A stretch of DNA of 64,000 bases from Limanda limanda (Eukaryota; Chordata; Actinopteri; Pleuronectiformes; Pleuronectidae). Positions within the stretch are counted from its first letter, which is position 1. Each line of letters begins with the position of its first letter. Below, in pieces: positions 45,781 to 57,291 of the stretch. The position numbers were made by a program, and so were the translations under genes. The stretch is from contig NC_083646.1 in assembly GCF_963576545.1 (NCBI RefSeq), forward strand, positions 20,898,989-20,962,988, written 5' to 3'. A model generated the notes under the pieces. It was given only the letters and a program-made list of their open reading frames with translations, had not been told where the DNA came from and did no database searches.

Positions 45781-48648
45781 TTACACCTTGCAGAGAGCAC
45801 CGAATGTTAGCAGAAAAAGGCCGACATTTGTTTGGAGCTATTTTGGCAAAATTTGCTATTTTACAAATTAGCCGCTTTAGGGCTCACATCCATTTTGATG
45901 TGCCACAGGAAAACCAGAAGAGCCAAATCCCTGCCTGAAGCTGCCCACATCTGTATGCTATCTGGGTGTGAAACACATTCAAAATACACAATTGAGCCTG
46001 CAGTCTGTCAAATGAATGAATAAAAGCTTTGAACTAATACTACAACTACATGATCCCTCACAGGTTGTCTATCACTAACTCTGTGACAGCGTCAGTTAGG
46101 AGGTACTGATTCTCCAGAGTGAAAATACAAATTGAAAGGAAACTGGAATAACCTTTGTGAGAGTGACTCCATTGTATCGTTACCAAAATCCTCGCCCTCT
46201 GTGGACCACTGATGTTCACACACATTAGCACTGCAACAACGGTCAGGGTGTGTCCAAAATGATGAGGAGCATTCACAGCATATTTTCCAGGGCTGGAAAA
46301 GATGGAAATGATCTTGGTATCGGCTTTCAATATCCTGCCTCTGTGTTTGCATCATGCCATATGTAACCCAACATGGTTTGTGGGTATTGTTCACAGACTC
46401 CAGTGATGTGTGGCGTTTCATGTTGTGAGTCTGATAAAAGGGCAGCAGCTCTGCTGTGGACCCCAGCACTAAGAGCTGCACATTTATGTGCAGATGCATT
46501 GTATTTGCCCATGTGAATTCCCCCGGTGATTTTATTCATGAAAAATCGATTCCTCTGAGGTTTGTGAGGGCTGTTGTTAGTGCCTACTTTTCTGAGTTAT
46601 TCATAGGCACACGAGAGCACCCGACGTTATCAAAAAACAGTTTGGAGTCAGCTCAGAACTCTCACCAACATCAAACGCCTGGCCAACTTCATCCCCTACA
46701 TTCTGTCTCTTTCTCCCATCTTTGCTCCTTCTTTTCTTATTCTGCTGGCTAAAGCTTAAGGGCTGTTCACACAGTAACTGACCTCATGGAGCAATTAATG
46801 TGAATAGTCTAACCTTTCATTTCAGCCTCCTAGAGAAATCATCGTGACTTCATAACCTGGGCTATCAATAGAGGCTCAGCTCATGAGCCATTTCTGAAAG
46901 GTTAATAAGTATAACCCTCCTTTCCCGACTCTCCCTAGTTGAAGTCATGAGCCCATCTGATCCCCGCCTCATGCTTTTTCTTGTGCAATTAACATGTTCT
47001 TCCATCTCCATCTATTTGTGTTTTCATTAAACACATGTCTTTTATGAGCCCGTCGTCACTTGCACAAATTGATTGATCCGGTCAGCCACTGGGCAGAGAG
47101 TTTCTGACTGGATCAAATCCATTCCTTTTAATGAGGCTACAGGGGAACAGATGGGGTGACTGGCAGTCAGCGATGTCCTCTAGCTTGTGCTTTGCCTGTG
47201 CTGCACTTCCTCACCTCCACTCTCCTTTAGATATTATTTGCCAAATATTTTAGATTTATGTATTTTCATAGTCCTTAGTTCTACTTAGTTCTGGAAAACC
47301 AGTTTCATTTTGCATTTATATGTGGTTATGAAGCATTTTTAACAAATGATTTATTACTATTATGACATAAAACTCATTCTAAGTGGTCTCACTTATTTTG
47401 AGAATATATTGATGTTTTTGACCAAGCATTAATCTCCCTTCTATCCCAGGACATGCACACATAACTTTTCTCTCTCCATGATGGACAGTTCTGGGGTCTC
47501 ATCTGTTGTCTGTTTTGCAAACTGAAACAAAATTGTCCGACACATTGGAAAGGTGTGGGAAGAGGGACTGTGGATGTTGATGAGAACAAGATCTTAAATG
47601 TGTGTAAGAATGAATCGTTTAAAAAATATATTATTTCAAGTAGAACCACCGCTCATGAATCTGTAATGTGCTTACAGGCGCATGGAGGAAGGTTTGTGAA
47701 TGTGATGGATAATAGAAACATCATGTTTGATGATAGATTTTATGCAGAATAAGTCAACACAAACGATCCTGCGGCCAAATTCGCACAAGTTACCCAACAC
47801 TAATGCTACTTAAAAATGAATTTGTGCAGTTTGCTGAACAAAGCTTGTGTTTGGGTTATTGACACTGTGTCCACCTGTTGTAAGTAAAGAACATTTCTAT
47901 TGTCCTGCATTTCATTAAAATACTTTGAGGCCATAGTTTTAGGTAATTAATGGCTTTCATGGAGTAAACAGTAACATGCAGACAAGGAAGCTGATCATTA
48001 TTCATCTTTCCGTGCCTTCTCAAACTCGTCCCAACAGATTGCTGATACAGACACAGCTTGCTTCATTTTGCTGAGCTTTCAACTTAAGTGGAGCAAAGCA
48101 GAGATATTAATCCTATGAAAACAAAGTTTTTTTTGTGTGGTGGAAATAAAATGACAAGACAATTTTCCACCCCACTGGATTGGTACCGCAGTTGTGGAGG
48201 AAGCAGACGGCGAAGCGATTATTCTCTCCCCTCTGTGCTGCTGGGTTGGGGGTAGTGTTGCTCCATCTGAACACTCACCATGCACCATCTGATTAGCTGC
48301 AGTCAGAAGAAACAGCACAGAGCAACACAGAACACACTTCCCACCAATTAGCACATCTAAAGTCTGCTCAAGTTTTGCATCAGAGTAGGTTTAATTCACA
48401 CCTTGATCAACTGAAGGGTGCACTTCATGAAAAATGTCCAGGGGGTTGAGGTAAGTGAGGTCTGACTGTGGCGCTTCTGCTCCTCAACGTGATGATGTAA
48501 CATGTTTTTCTCAATTGCATATTATGTGGTCTGAATTGTGGACTAGATCCCAACAAAGCAAAATAAATGTTGGTACATATATGAGCTAATACAAGTACAA
48601 GTGTCATACACTGAACAGACAATGCCGTACACCAGTGGAGCTTTTATC

Positions 48649-48660
48649 AAGAGCTATTTC
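48649..48660 (+). repeat. Target-site duplication, left copy (LINE)
   Basis: AAGAGCTATTTC here is repeated exactly at 55058-55069 after the LINE A-rich tail. The first As could belong to the tail, so 9-12 bases are certain. Confidence 0.88.
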
Positions 48661-48756
48661 GGGGGCGCTAGTGAGCACTGCATGGAGTAGTCCTGTTTTC
48701 GAGTGGCTCCACCACACTCTCGCTAAACATTTGTTAAAATCAACACTTTCAGAAAT

Positions 48757-49657
48757 ATGAGCGGACCCAGCAGAAACAAACCTAAGGAGAAACCTTCGCA
48801 TCCGAACGCGAACCCAAAGAAAAGCGGCAAAACCGTTCCTACTATGGAAAAGGTTGGTGCCATTAGCCCTGAGCTAAGCCCGGCTAACAGCCCAGGCCCC
48901 GCTGCTAACACCGATGAACCTTCAACTTCACAACCCACGCTGGCTAGCGTCTTAGCGGCTATTGGAAAACTGGACAACGACATGAACGCCAGATTCAACG
49001 CGCTTGATTCTAACCTTCAACAAGTTCAGACTTCCCTAGCGGACCACACGGCACGCATCTCCGACTTGGAAGGTTTTGCTAGCGACCACGAGTCCCGCAT
49101 CGCAGCCCTGGAGAAACGGTGCACGGAGCTATTGGAAATCAACATGTCCACTAAACGTAAGCTAATAGACCTCGAGAACCGATCTAGACGCTGTAATATT
49201 AAAGTTACTGGGCTACCAGAAAAAGTTGAGAAAGGCAACCCGACTCAGTTTCTCGCTGAGTTCCTGCCGCAGCTCCTCGGGACCAATAATTTCTCAAGTG
49301 GACTCAAAGTTGACCGGGCGCACCGCATCGGTCCATCCTCAGCCGGCCGTCCACGCACCATGATCGCTAAGATTCATCACCCTCCGGAGAAGGAAAAAAT
49401 CCTTAAGCTTGCCCGCCTGCAGGCTCCCCTGACCTTCAATCAGCGTATACCCAGACTTTTCACCTGAAGTCACCGAACAACGCCGCGCCTTTGACGGAGC
49501 AAAAAAGAAGCTGAGGGACGCCGGGATCAAACACGGTCTCCTCTTCCCCGCCAGACTGATCTTCAATCACAGCACGGAGCAGAAAATATTTCAGGATGCC
49601 ACGGATGCCGAGTCTTTCATAGACAAATGTATTACATCCCCCGCCGCTCCGATGTGA
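48757..49657 (+). pseudogene. LINE ORF1 protein (one frameshift)
   Basis: ORF1p is a nucleic-acid chaperone that packages LINE RNA. Order: a basic, Pro/Ser-rich N-terminus (residues 1-65); a coiled coil (about 66-130; heptads such as DSNLQQVQTSLADHTARISD); then RRCNIKVTGLPEKVE, typical of the RRM in L1 ORF1p; then RAHRIGPSSAGRPRTMIAKI, the C-terminal domain. The frame closes early at 49467. The normal continuation (TEQRRAFDGAKKKLRDAGIK) is in the next frame and ends at TGA 49655-49657, so a single frameshift occurred near 49440-49455. Confidence 0.85.
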
Positions 49658-50302
49658 GCTCTATCCCCGGCCGGGGAACTTATTCATCCTGCTGCCGCTC
49701 CCAGACACTCACGTAAGACATTTTAGTGGTACCCGTTTTAGTTTCTCAGTCACACTAAGAATTGAGTGTTATTTAACCGCTAAATATATGAGTGTTTTTC
49801 GTTTATTTGTGTGGACGGGGCTACCGGTCTATTGATTAGCGAGTCATGTTCTCTGCTTTAGCAAGGAGTATTATTCTAGTTCGACGGTTTCTTGCAGTGT
49901 CTAGCCGTTTCTCAGTGCTTATGTTTTTCTTGTTCCACCTCGTTTGGGGGGGTGGACAGGGGGGGATTTAGTCTGTATGTCTTCTCGTTTTTCCCTTTTT
50001 CGCCTGCTCTTCTTAAATGTACGGTACCTACTATGTCTTTTGATATGTTACGTCGTCATACATCCACTATCCTTTTGTGATTATTGACAACTCTCCTACT
50101 CCGCCACAAGGTGGCAGTCTAACACTACTTAGCTGGAATGTCAGAGGTTTGCAGAGTAACTTGAAGAGGGGCAAAGTCTTCTCCCATTGAAAGTCTTTGT
50201 CAGGAGATATTATTTTTATGCAAGAAACGCATATTAAACATAATGAGCAATGGAGGTTGAGATGTGCTTGGATATCTCAGATATATCAGTCAACTTTCTC
50301 CT

Positions 50303-50310
50303 CTAAGGCC
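50303..50310 (+). repeat. Target-site duplication, left copy (nested element)
   Basis: CTAAGGCC, repeated exactly at 51162-51169; eight bases is the hAT standard. Confidence 0.93.
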
Positions 50311-51161
50311 TAGGGTTGGGTACCGAGAACCGGTTCCAATATGGAACCGGTTCCAATACAACCGATACCTACCCGGACCGAAATGCAACGGAGATTTCGG
50401 TGCCTCATTTCGGTGCCTGAGCCAATTGGAGACTGAGGTCTCCGCTCGTCCCGCCTCCTCACACTTCCGCTCCTTCCTTCACGGGAAGCGGCGGCTCCCG
50501 CCGGGCCCCCCCCCCCGCGGGCGCGGCTGCCGGTGGACAGACTCTTGTCCCCGCGCTGCCCGCGCCCCGGGTGCGTCAGGGCTCCTGTGCAGTTGGGGGG
50601 GGGTGGGGGGGATGGCGCCGGGCCAGTTCCTCCGTGGCGGTGCGCCGCGAGCGGCTCCGGGTCGGCTTGGAAAGGCTCGGGGCGGGAGGAGCGAAGACCA
50701 CGGCGAGAAATGTTTCATAAAAGCGACCGCATTTTAGGGGGACGAAGGCGGGCCGAAGCCTGCCTGCGACAGCCCCAGCCGCGGAGACACGGGGGTCTAC
50801 GAGTGATGGAAAAGCGACCCTCAGTCTTCATTTGGCTCAGGCACCGAAGTCAGAGTCACGAGTCAGAGTGTGTGTGTTTTGTATTTATTTTTATTTATAT
50901 AAGTATAGTGTAAACTTTTGTAAACAGTTCGTATGTTATTCAAAGTTTTAAGTTAAAAGGGTTTTGTATTTATTTATATTTATAATCTATTTTAAACAGT
51001 TAATATATTTGGCAATAAAAAAAGCCTTTCTTAGTCAAGCATCGTTTTGTGCACTTTTTTGAAAAAAGTATCGGTTCAGGCACCGTTTAGGCACCGGTAT
51101 CGTTTTAAAAGTATCGGTTAGGAACCGGTATCGGATAAAAACCAAACGATACCCATCCCTA
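50311..51161 (+). mobile_element. Non-autonomous hAT-like element with GC-rich 28S-like core
   Basis: The 851-bp element starts TAGGGTTGGGTACCG and ends with the inverted CGATACCCATCCCTA (13 of 15 matching). A second inner inverted pair, TTCGGTGCCTGAGCCAA near 50397-50415 and its reverse complement near 50833-50850, borders the core. The 3' part is AT-rich. It has no transposase and would depend on one supplied in trans. Removing it with one target copy restores the LINE frame. Confidence 0.9.
50440..50730 (+). other. 28S rRNA D2-like fragment captured in the transposon
   Basis: The region is very GC-rich, against AT-rich surroundings. Around 50624-50690 it reads CAGTTCCTCCGTGGCGGTGC, GCCGCGAGCGGCTCCGGGTC and GGCTTGGAAAGGCTCGGGG. 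That closely follows the D2 expansion segment of vertebrate 28S rRNA as I recall it (TTTCCACCGCGGCGGTGC, GCCGCGACCGGCTCCGGG). Upstream GC-rich runs fit the same segment less clearly. It is a fragment, not a functional rRNA gene. Confidence 0.65.
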
Positions 51162-51169
51162 CTAAGGCC
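51162..51169 (+). repeat. Target-site duplication, right copy (nested element)
   Basis: CTAAGGCC, identical to 50303-50310. Confidence 0.93.
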
Positions 51170-52496
51170 AGAGGTGTAGCCATATTAATCAGACGGACCA
51201 TCCCATTTGAACATATTTCCACTGCCTCTGACCCTAACGGGCGCTATCTAATAGTAACAGGCCGCATTCTGTCACGGCATGTAACCTTTCTGAATATTTA
51301 CGCACCTAACTTTGACGACCCTGGTTTTTTTAGGAAAGTCTTCAACCTTATTCCAGATTTATCATCCACTCATCTAATCGCGGGTGGTGATTTTAATACG
51401 GTATTGGACTGCTCTCTTGATAGACTCTCCTCTCGCCCCACCAGTCTCTCTAATGCCAGCATTGCGCTGAATAATATAATTAAGTCAATGAACCTTCTTG
51501 ACATCTGGAGGCTGCAACACCCAAGCGATAGGGACTTTTCCTTCTTCTCAAGCGTACATAAGTCGTATTCGAGAATTGACTACTTTTTGACTGACGCCAC
51601 TTTGACCTCAGATATAATTTCCTCCAAATATCATGATATCATAATTTCTGATCACAGCCCTGTTGAACTAAAAATAAATATTGGTAGGACCAAGACCGCA
51701 TTTAACTGGCGGTTCAATCCTTTACTACTTAACAACATACAATTTCGCCAGCAAACAGCCAGCAGAATAACAGAATATTTTTATGAAAATGATACACCCG
51801 AGGTAAATGACTCCACTCTATGGGAGGCTTTTAAAGCTGTTATACGAGGACATATCATAGCTCATGAGGCTAAAATAAAAAAAGACAAGAAGAAAGAATT
51901 AATTGATGTCACGACTCAACTCAAACTATTAGAAAGAGACTACAGATTGACCGCCTTACCTTCTAAGCTTGTTGAAATAACCAAATTAAAGTCTAAATAT
52001 AATGCTATCCTTTCTGACCGAGTCAGCTTAATGTTACTAAAAGTTAAACAAAAACACTTCGAGCTAGCCGACAAACCAGATAAACTACTGGCTCGCCAGC
52101 TTAGGAACATCCAGGCTAGCAGAAAGATTCATGAAATTAAGACCAAATCGGGAACCACTACTACAGACCCTGAGAAAATTAATGAATGTTTCCGTGAATT
52201 CTATGAAGATCTTTACACCTCAAAGTCTACCACTACTACAACACACACCTCTGAATTTCTTCGCACTCTCCACCTGCCTAAATTGAGTCCCTCAGCACAA
52301 GCAGATTTAAATGCTGACATAACATTAGAGGAAGTTAAACAGGCAATCCGCTCTTTTCCTAATGGAAAGGCGTCCGGCCCGGACGGATTTGGCATCGAAT
52401 TCTATAAAGCATATTTAGACATTATAGCTCCTTTCATGTTAAGAATGTTTAATCATTCTATGTCAATTGGTCTGCCCCCTTTAGACGCTTTACTCT
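51170..52496 (+). pseudogene. LINE ORF2 segment: endonuclease 3' part and linker
   Basis: Open reading frame from the right edge of the nested element to the frameshift. It holds the endonuclease motifs NIYAPNFDDP, GDFNTVLD and SDHSPVE and then a charged linker. The RT-proximal segment SFPNGKASGPDGFGIEFYKA is typical of L1-clade polymerases. Confidence 0.85.
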
Positions 52497-54758
52497 GCCA
52501 ATATCTCCCTGATTTTGAAAAAAGACAAGACCCAGACAGACCCCTCCTCATACCGGCCTATTGCCCTCCTGGGCTGTGACCTTAAGGTGTTTACTAAAAT
52601 TCTTGCAAACAGACTAAATAAATGCATTGCAGATATAATCCATGAAGATCAAACTGGATTTATTCCAGGCAGATTTTCTTTTTTTAATGTAAGGCGTCTG
52701 TTGAATATTATGTACACTAGTTTTAGTAAAGATTCTAAAATAGCTGTCCTCGCTCTTGATGCCCAAAAGGCGTTTGATCAAGTTGAGTGGTCGTATATAT
52801 TGGCTGCAATAAGGGAGTTCGGTCTGGGGGAGAACTTTGCCTCCTGGGTCAAAATGCTATATGCTCGTCCTACCGCTTCAGTTATCACTAAAAACAACAG
52901 ATCTCCTACCTTCAAATTACAACGATCTTGCCGGCAGGGCTGCCCCCTCAGCCCATTATTATTCGCTATTGCAATGGAGCCCCTCGCTGTCAGTATCAGG
53001 AACCACCCTTCTATTGCCCCAGTAATCCTTGGGGGAGTCGACCACCGCATCTCGCTGTACGCGGATGATGTAGTTTTGTTTTTATCCCGCCCAGAAGACT
53101 CCCTCCCCCCTTTATTAAGACTCATTGAAAAATTTGGTGAAATATCTGGCTACACTGTAAATTTGGATAAAAGTGAATTCATGCCCCTTACAGGTGATCT
53201 GGACCCAATTTTTCTTAAAAACCTGTCATTTAAAATTGTAACAGACAAAATCAAATACTTAGGAACCACAATCCCTAAAGACCCCAAGTTAATTTATAAA
53301 CTGAATTTCCTGGACATGATTGATACATTAAAATCGAACATCGAATCCTGGAGACTGCTACCATTATCTCTGATAGGTCGTGTCAATGCAATCAAAATGG
53401 TAATTCTTCCCAGATTCCTCTATTTCTTCCAAAATCTACCTGTTTTCTTGCCCAAATCCTTTTTTAAATTATTAGATTCACTCATTCTACCTTTCGTGTG
53501 GGGTTTCAAAACGCATCGTATTGCTAAAAAACATTTAACCAAACCCAGATCAGCTGGTGGCCTCAGTTTACCAGACTTCCGCCACTACTACTGGGCAGCG
53601 AATTGCAGAGCGTTAATGTATTGGCAAAACGCACATCAAGGTAATGTTGCTGCCCACACCCCATCTTGGCTCGCAATTGAACAAAGTCTCCCCGTCAGTT
53701 CTATGCCAGCCCTCCTCTTCTCCTCAGCTCAGCCCTTAAAATCCATTGCTGGAAATAATTTCATAGTTACAAGCTCTTTGAAAATTTGGTATCAAATAAG
53801 GAAATCATTTAACCTGCCTGAGATCTCCTCTTACACCCCTCTCTACCGAAACCACGCTTTCCCACCTTCATTGTCTGATAACACTATTCTTCTCTGGAGG
53901 GATAAAGATATTGCCACCATTGGGGACCTTTATCTTAACAAGACTTTTGCCACCTTTGCTCAGCTGAAGGGGAAATATACACTGTCAGACACGCACTTCT
54001 TCCGCTACCTGCAGGTTAGAGATTTCACCCGCAAAAATATTCCTTACTTTCAATCGTTGCCAGCTCCCATTGAATTATACACTCTTTTGACTCGACCTCC
54101 TGATTCTAAGAAACTCACTTTGCGATTTGTTGATCTTTTCACCTCACTTAACCCGACCTCATCCCAGCACTTAAAGGAAGCTTGGGAGAGAGACTTAGCC
54201 TTGTCGATAAGCGACAATGATTGGGAATCCTACCTCGGTGATATTCATAAATGTTCAATAAATTCAAGACACCAACTTATTCAATTTAAGGTTGTCCACA
54301 GATTACATTATTCCTGTACTAAACTCCATTCTTTCTACCCTTCTGTATCCCCAATCTGCTCAAAATGCCAATCAGCTGAGGGAACCTTAGGACATCTCTT
54401 TTGGTTTTGTCCCAAATTGAACCAGTTTTGGTCTGATATTTTCAAATGCTTTTCTGAGGTATATGAGCGTAATATTTCTCCAGATCCATTCACTGCAATT
54501 TTAGGTGGCTCTCAGCACCTTTCTATGCTCACCAATGAACACCGTAGGACTATACAATACGGCATGGTCATAGCAAAAAGGAACATACTAACTTTATGGA
54601 AGAGTGGTGAGGCACCTTCCTTTAAGGCCTGGCTTTCAGAAATTACCAGTCTGCTGCATATGGAAAGGATCCGACACAATGTTTCTCTCAGCTCTGCAGC
54701 CTTTGATATGATGTGGCAACCTTTCTTTTTATATTTGTCAAGAATGACCCAACAGTGA
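52497..54758 (+). pseudogene. LINE ORF2 segment: reverse transcriptase and C-terminal domain
   Basis: An uninterrupted frame of about 750 codons containing the finger/palm motifs, YADDVVLFLSRPEDS, the thumb region and the C-terminal Cys/His motif. It alone is intact but lacks the endonuclease. Confidence 0.88.
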
Positions 54759-54879
54759 TAGTCATGCTCCACTCACATTCCTCTCTATCAACGTAACTTC
54801 ATGTTTTTGATTTCTATATAATGACAGGTATGTTCTGTAGATAATTGTATGTACTGTTTCTGAGCAGGTCCCCTTTTTT

Positions 54880-54912
54880 TTTTTTTTTTCTCTCTGTCTC
54901 TCTCTCTCTTTG
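54880..54912 (+). repeat. Polypyrimidine tract in LINE 3' UTR
   Basis: A long T run followed by (CT)n, part of the LINE 3' UTR. Confidence 0.7.
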
Positions 54913-55057
54913 TACTCTCTGTTTTTGTTTTTTTTTGCTGTCTGTACAATATGTGTTTGTCCATGAACACTTGTTCAATGTGTCTTTTTTCTGTCACAAT
55001 ATGCTTGTTGCCTGTTTTATATATTGAAAATGTATAAATAAAATATTGAAAAAAAAA

Positions 55058-55069
55058 AAGAGCTATTTC
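55058..55069 (+). repeat. Target-site duplication, right copy (LINE)
   Basis: AAGAGCTATTTC directly after the A-rich tail; matches 48649-48660. Confidence 0.88.
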
Positions 55070-57274
55070 CATTTGATAGTATCCTTCAAGTGCCATACTA
55101 AATTATCAAGCACATAAACCACGCTCATCTCTCTCATTTGCTGGGACTGCTTCTATGTGATGAAGAGCTTGGTGTCAGATGGTAGTGATGACGATGATGC
55201 TACTCACAGCTGGTTTTGAAAAAAAAAACCGTTTGCTTTAATAAATCCTGATGTTAAATAGGGATATGCATAGGAAACAAAGACAGTCATTCCTCCCTCA
55301 TATCGAACTCTGCATGCCACAATCAGAAATGACTAGTTGTGTAGTATTTGTTATTTCTGTTCTCATTCCAGGTCGGAGAGGCAAACTGGAAATTTATTGC
55401 AGAGTCATATCAGTATTCCACTCTGCCATTGTTCTTCAAATTGAAAAACGGACAGTTTCTGGAGCTCTGCATCAGCAACTCATCCACTGTAGAATTTTTA
55501 GTTGTAATGATGCCTAAGATTAATCTTTTTCATAACTTCTAGTGGCACCTCTTACTTCAAGAAAAAAAAAATTGTTCATTTATTTTGGAAATTGCAACAT
55601 TTTGCATAAACCTTTCTTGACTGTCATTATGATGCTTGTTATTAATTACATGTAACACTTTGATCTGCATTCATCCTTTATGGCTTGTTTAGCAATCACC
55701 CATAAGGCAGCACCCTGAAATATAGTCTAATGCAGAATATTCATGTATATATATATATAGTAAGTCTATGGTTCCTTGTGTACTGTAAATATATCAGAGC
55801 TACTGGTTATATTTTCTGAAACCTGTATAATGTTGGCACATCACATGTATATACAGTGAGACATTTTTAAAGAATTTTCTTCATTTTCTAAGAAAACACG
55901 TGATTCTGGGAGAACAAAGCCATGATATGCTTGAGCTAACTGAATAATGGGGAAGCAATCTTTCCACTTGTTTAATGGATGAGGTGCCCATATGTTCATG
56001 TTCATGAATTTAATGCAGCTTGTTCAGCAGCAGATTAAATTAATTTTAAATTAATACAAGTGATGTGGGATTTTATGAACAATTTTTCAACAATAGAAGA
56101 AAATGTTACGTTCTGATAACTCCATCAAACCATTTCCACGTGCAGAAAACTGTTTAATCACATTTCATCACCAGCCTTGTGCTTTAAGCAGCACAAACTG
56201 TTCACGTGTTGCCAGCAACTTACAGCTTTCACTTACATTATCTTTAAATTATAGCTGCAAAGAAGCAGCAGGATCCCTTCCTGTCAAGTAACCATCCGCA
56301 TTCCATCTTGGCAGATATGATGAATATATTATGATGAGGACGTGAACCTATGGATGGACATTTTACTTTGGAGGTCAGCATTTTAGAAGTCAGGCCACCC
56401 AGCAGCTGCTCAGCTTCATGACATATTTACACTGCCAAGTTGCGCAGAATCTCATTATAGCACAAGTGAGCTGAGGGGGAAATGGTGGAGGGAGTGAAAG
56501 TACATATTTTAGACAGAAAAAACATCAGATTGTTTTATTACTGAATGTCACCTTTATTCAAATAAATATTAAGTTACTTTCTGTATCCTTTAAAATAAGG
56601 GTCACTGAGAACAGGACACCCTCAACGACCGGGCTTATTTTTAGTTCAGTTCAATTTTTTACTTGACATTGGCAAAATAAATGAAAAGTCAGCATTGCCT
56701 CTTGATGGCAGATGACAAGCAACTCATGAGTTCCATTAATATGAATAGGAGTTGGAATGAACTTCCAGTCACTCATGAATATTTGTGTTTATTACATTAA
56801 TGAATGACTAAAGTTGCTCTATTCATGGCTCTTTCAATGTTGTGACCTTCTCTCTGCAAGAAACACTAGAAACTGGATCGGGTCCAATTGCCTTATACAG
56901 TATTATTAGTGGATTAGACACTGCTCATCAAGTTCACCTTAAGAAACCATACAATCTAATAATATAAATAATTTAATTTGAATCATTCACCCCATTAACC
57001 TCAATGGGATGATAATAATTTGCCTCTAGTTTGATGTCTGATTATGACACTGCTACATCAAAGAATATATGATAAAACCTTTGCTTAGATTTTTCAGTTC
57101 AATATTTCAGTAGTTACTGCATTAACGAATAAATTGGTTCAATCTCACATGCATCAGCATATTTACAGGAAAACACCTGCTTTCTGACAGAAAAAAAAAT
57201 ATTACAATTCAGTCTTGCAGATGCTTTGATGAGCACCAAACATAACTGTTTTGTGGTGACCACATGGACACCAT

Positions 57275-57291
57275 GGGGGGGGGGGGGGGGG
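57275..57291 (+). repeat. Homopolymer G17
   Basis: An uninterrupted run of G. It may form a G-quadruplex, or its length may be affected by sequencing error. Confidence 0.9.

Larger units (their letters stand above)
41987..48648. other. Intergenic DNA between the hAT element and the LINE
   Basis: Apart from the fold-back MITE and its partial copy, no gene or RNA gene is recognised. The region is AT-rich, especially 45120-45660. Confidence 0.6.
50128..54758 (+). pseudogene. LINE ORF2 (endonuclease-reverse transcriptase), broken
   Basis: ORF2p nicks the target DNA and copies LINE RNA there. The apurinic endonuclease domain starts at LSWNVRGLQ (50128) and resumes after the nested insertion with GDFNTVLD and ISDHSPVELKI. 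Lesions: TGA at 50188-50190, an insertion at 50303-51161, and a frameshift near 52480-52497. The reverse transcriptase (about 52500-53600) has SSYRPIALLGCDLKVFTKIL, RQGCPLSPLLFAIAMEPLA and the active site YADD at 53058-53069. Near the C-terminus is a Cys-rich ICSKCQSAEGTLGHLFWFCP (CxxC...H...C). No in-frame ATG precedes the endonuclease, so the true start is unclear. Confidence 0.88.
48661..55057 (+). mobile_element. Full-length L1/Tx1-type LINE with nested insertion
   Basis: The element starts GGGGGCGCTAGTGAGC and has ORF1 (RNA-binding coiled coil), ORF2 (endonuclease plus reverse transcriptase), a pyrimidine-rich 3' UTR and a TATTGAAAA / poly(A) end. The duplication at both sides defines its limits. 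It is 6397 bp including an 859-bp insertion (element plus duplicated site), so originally about 5.5 kb. Three lesions plus the insertion make it immobile. Confidence 0.93.

Noticed and set aside
50440..50730. A functional rRNA gene
   Set aside because: Only a short D2-like piece is present, inside transposon ends, without the conserved core regions of 28S.
50264..50913. GC-rich ORFs of 79-157 codons on both strands
   Set aside because: They lie inside the nested MITE in the 28S-like core. Long frames arise there because GC-rich DNA has few stop codons.
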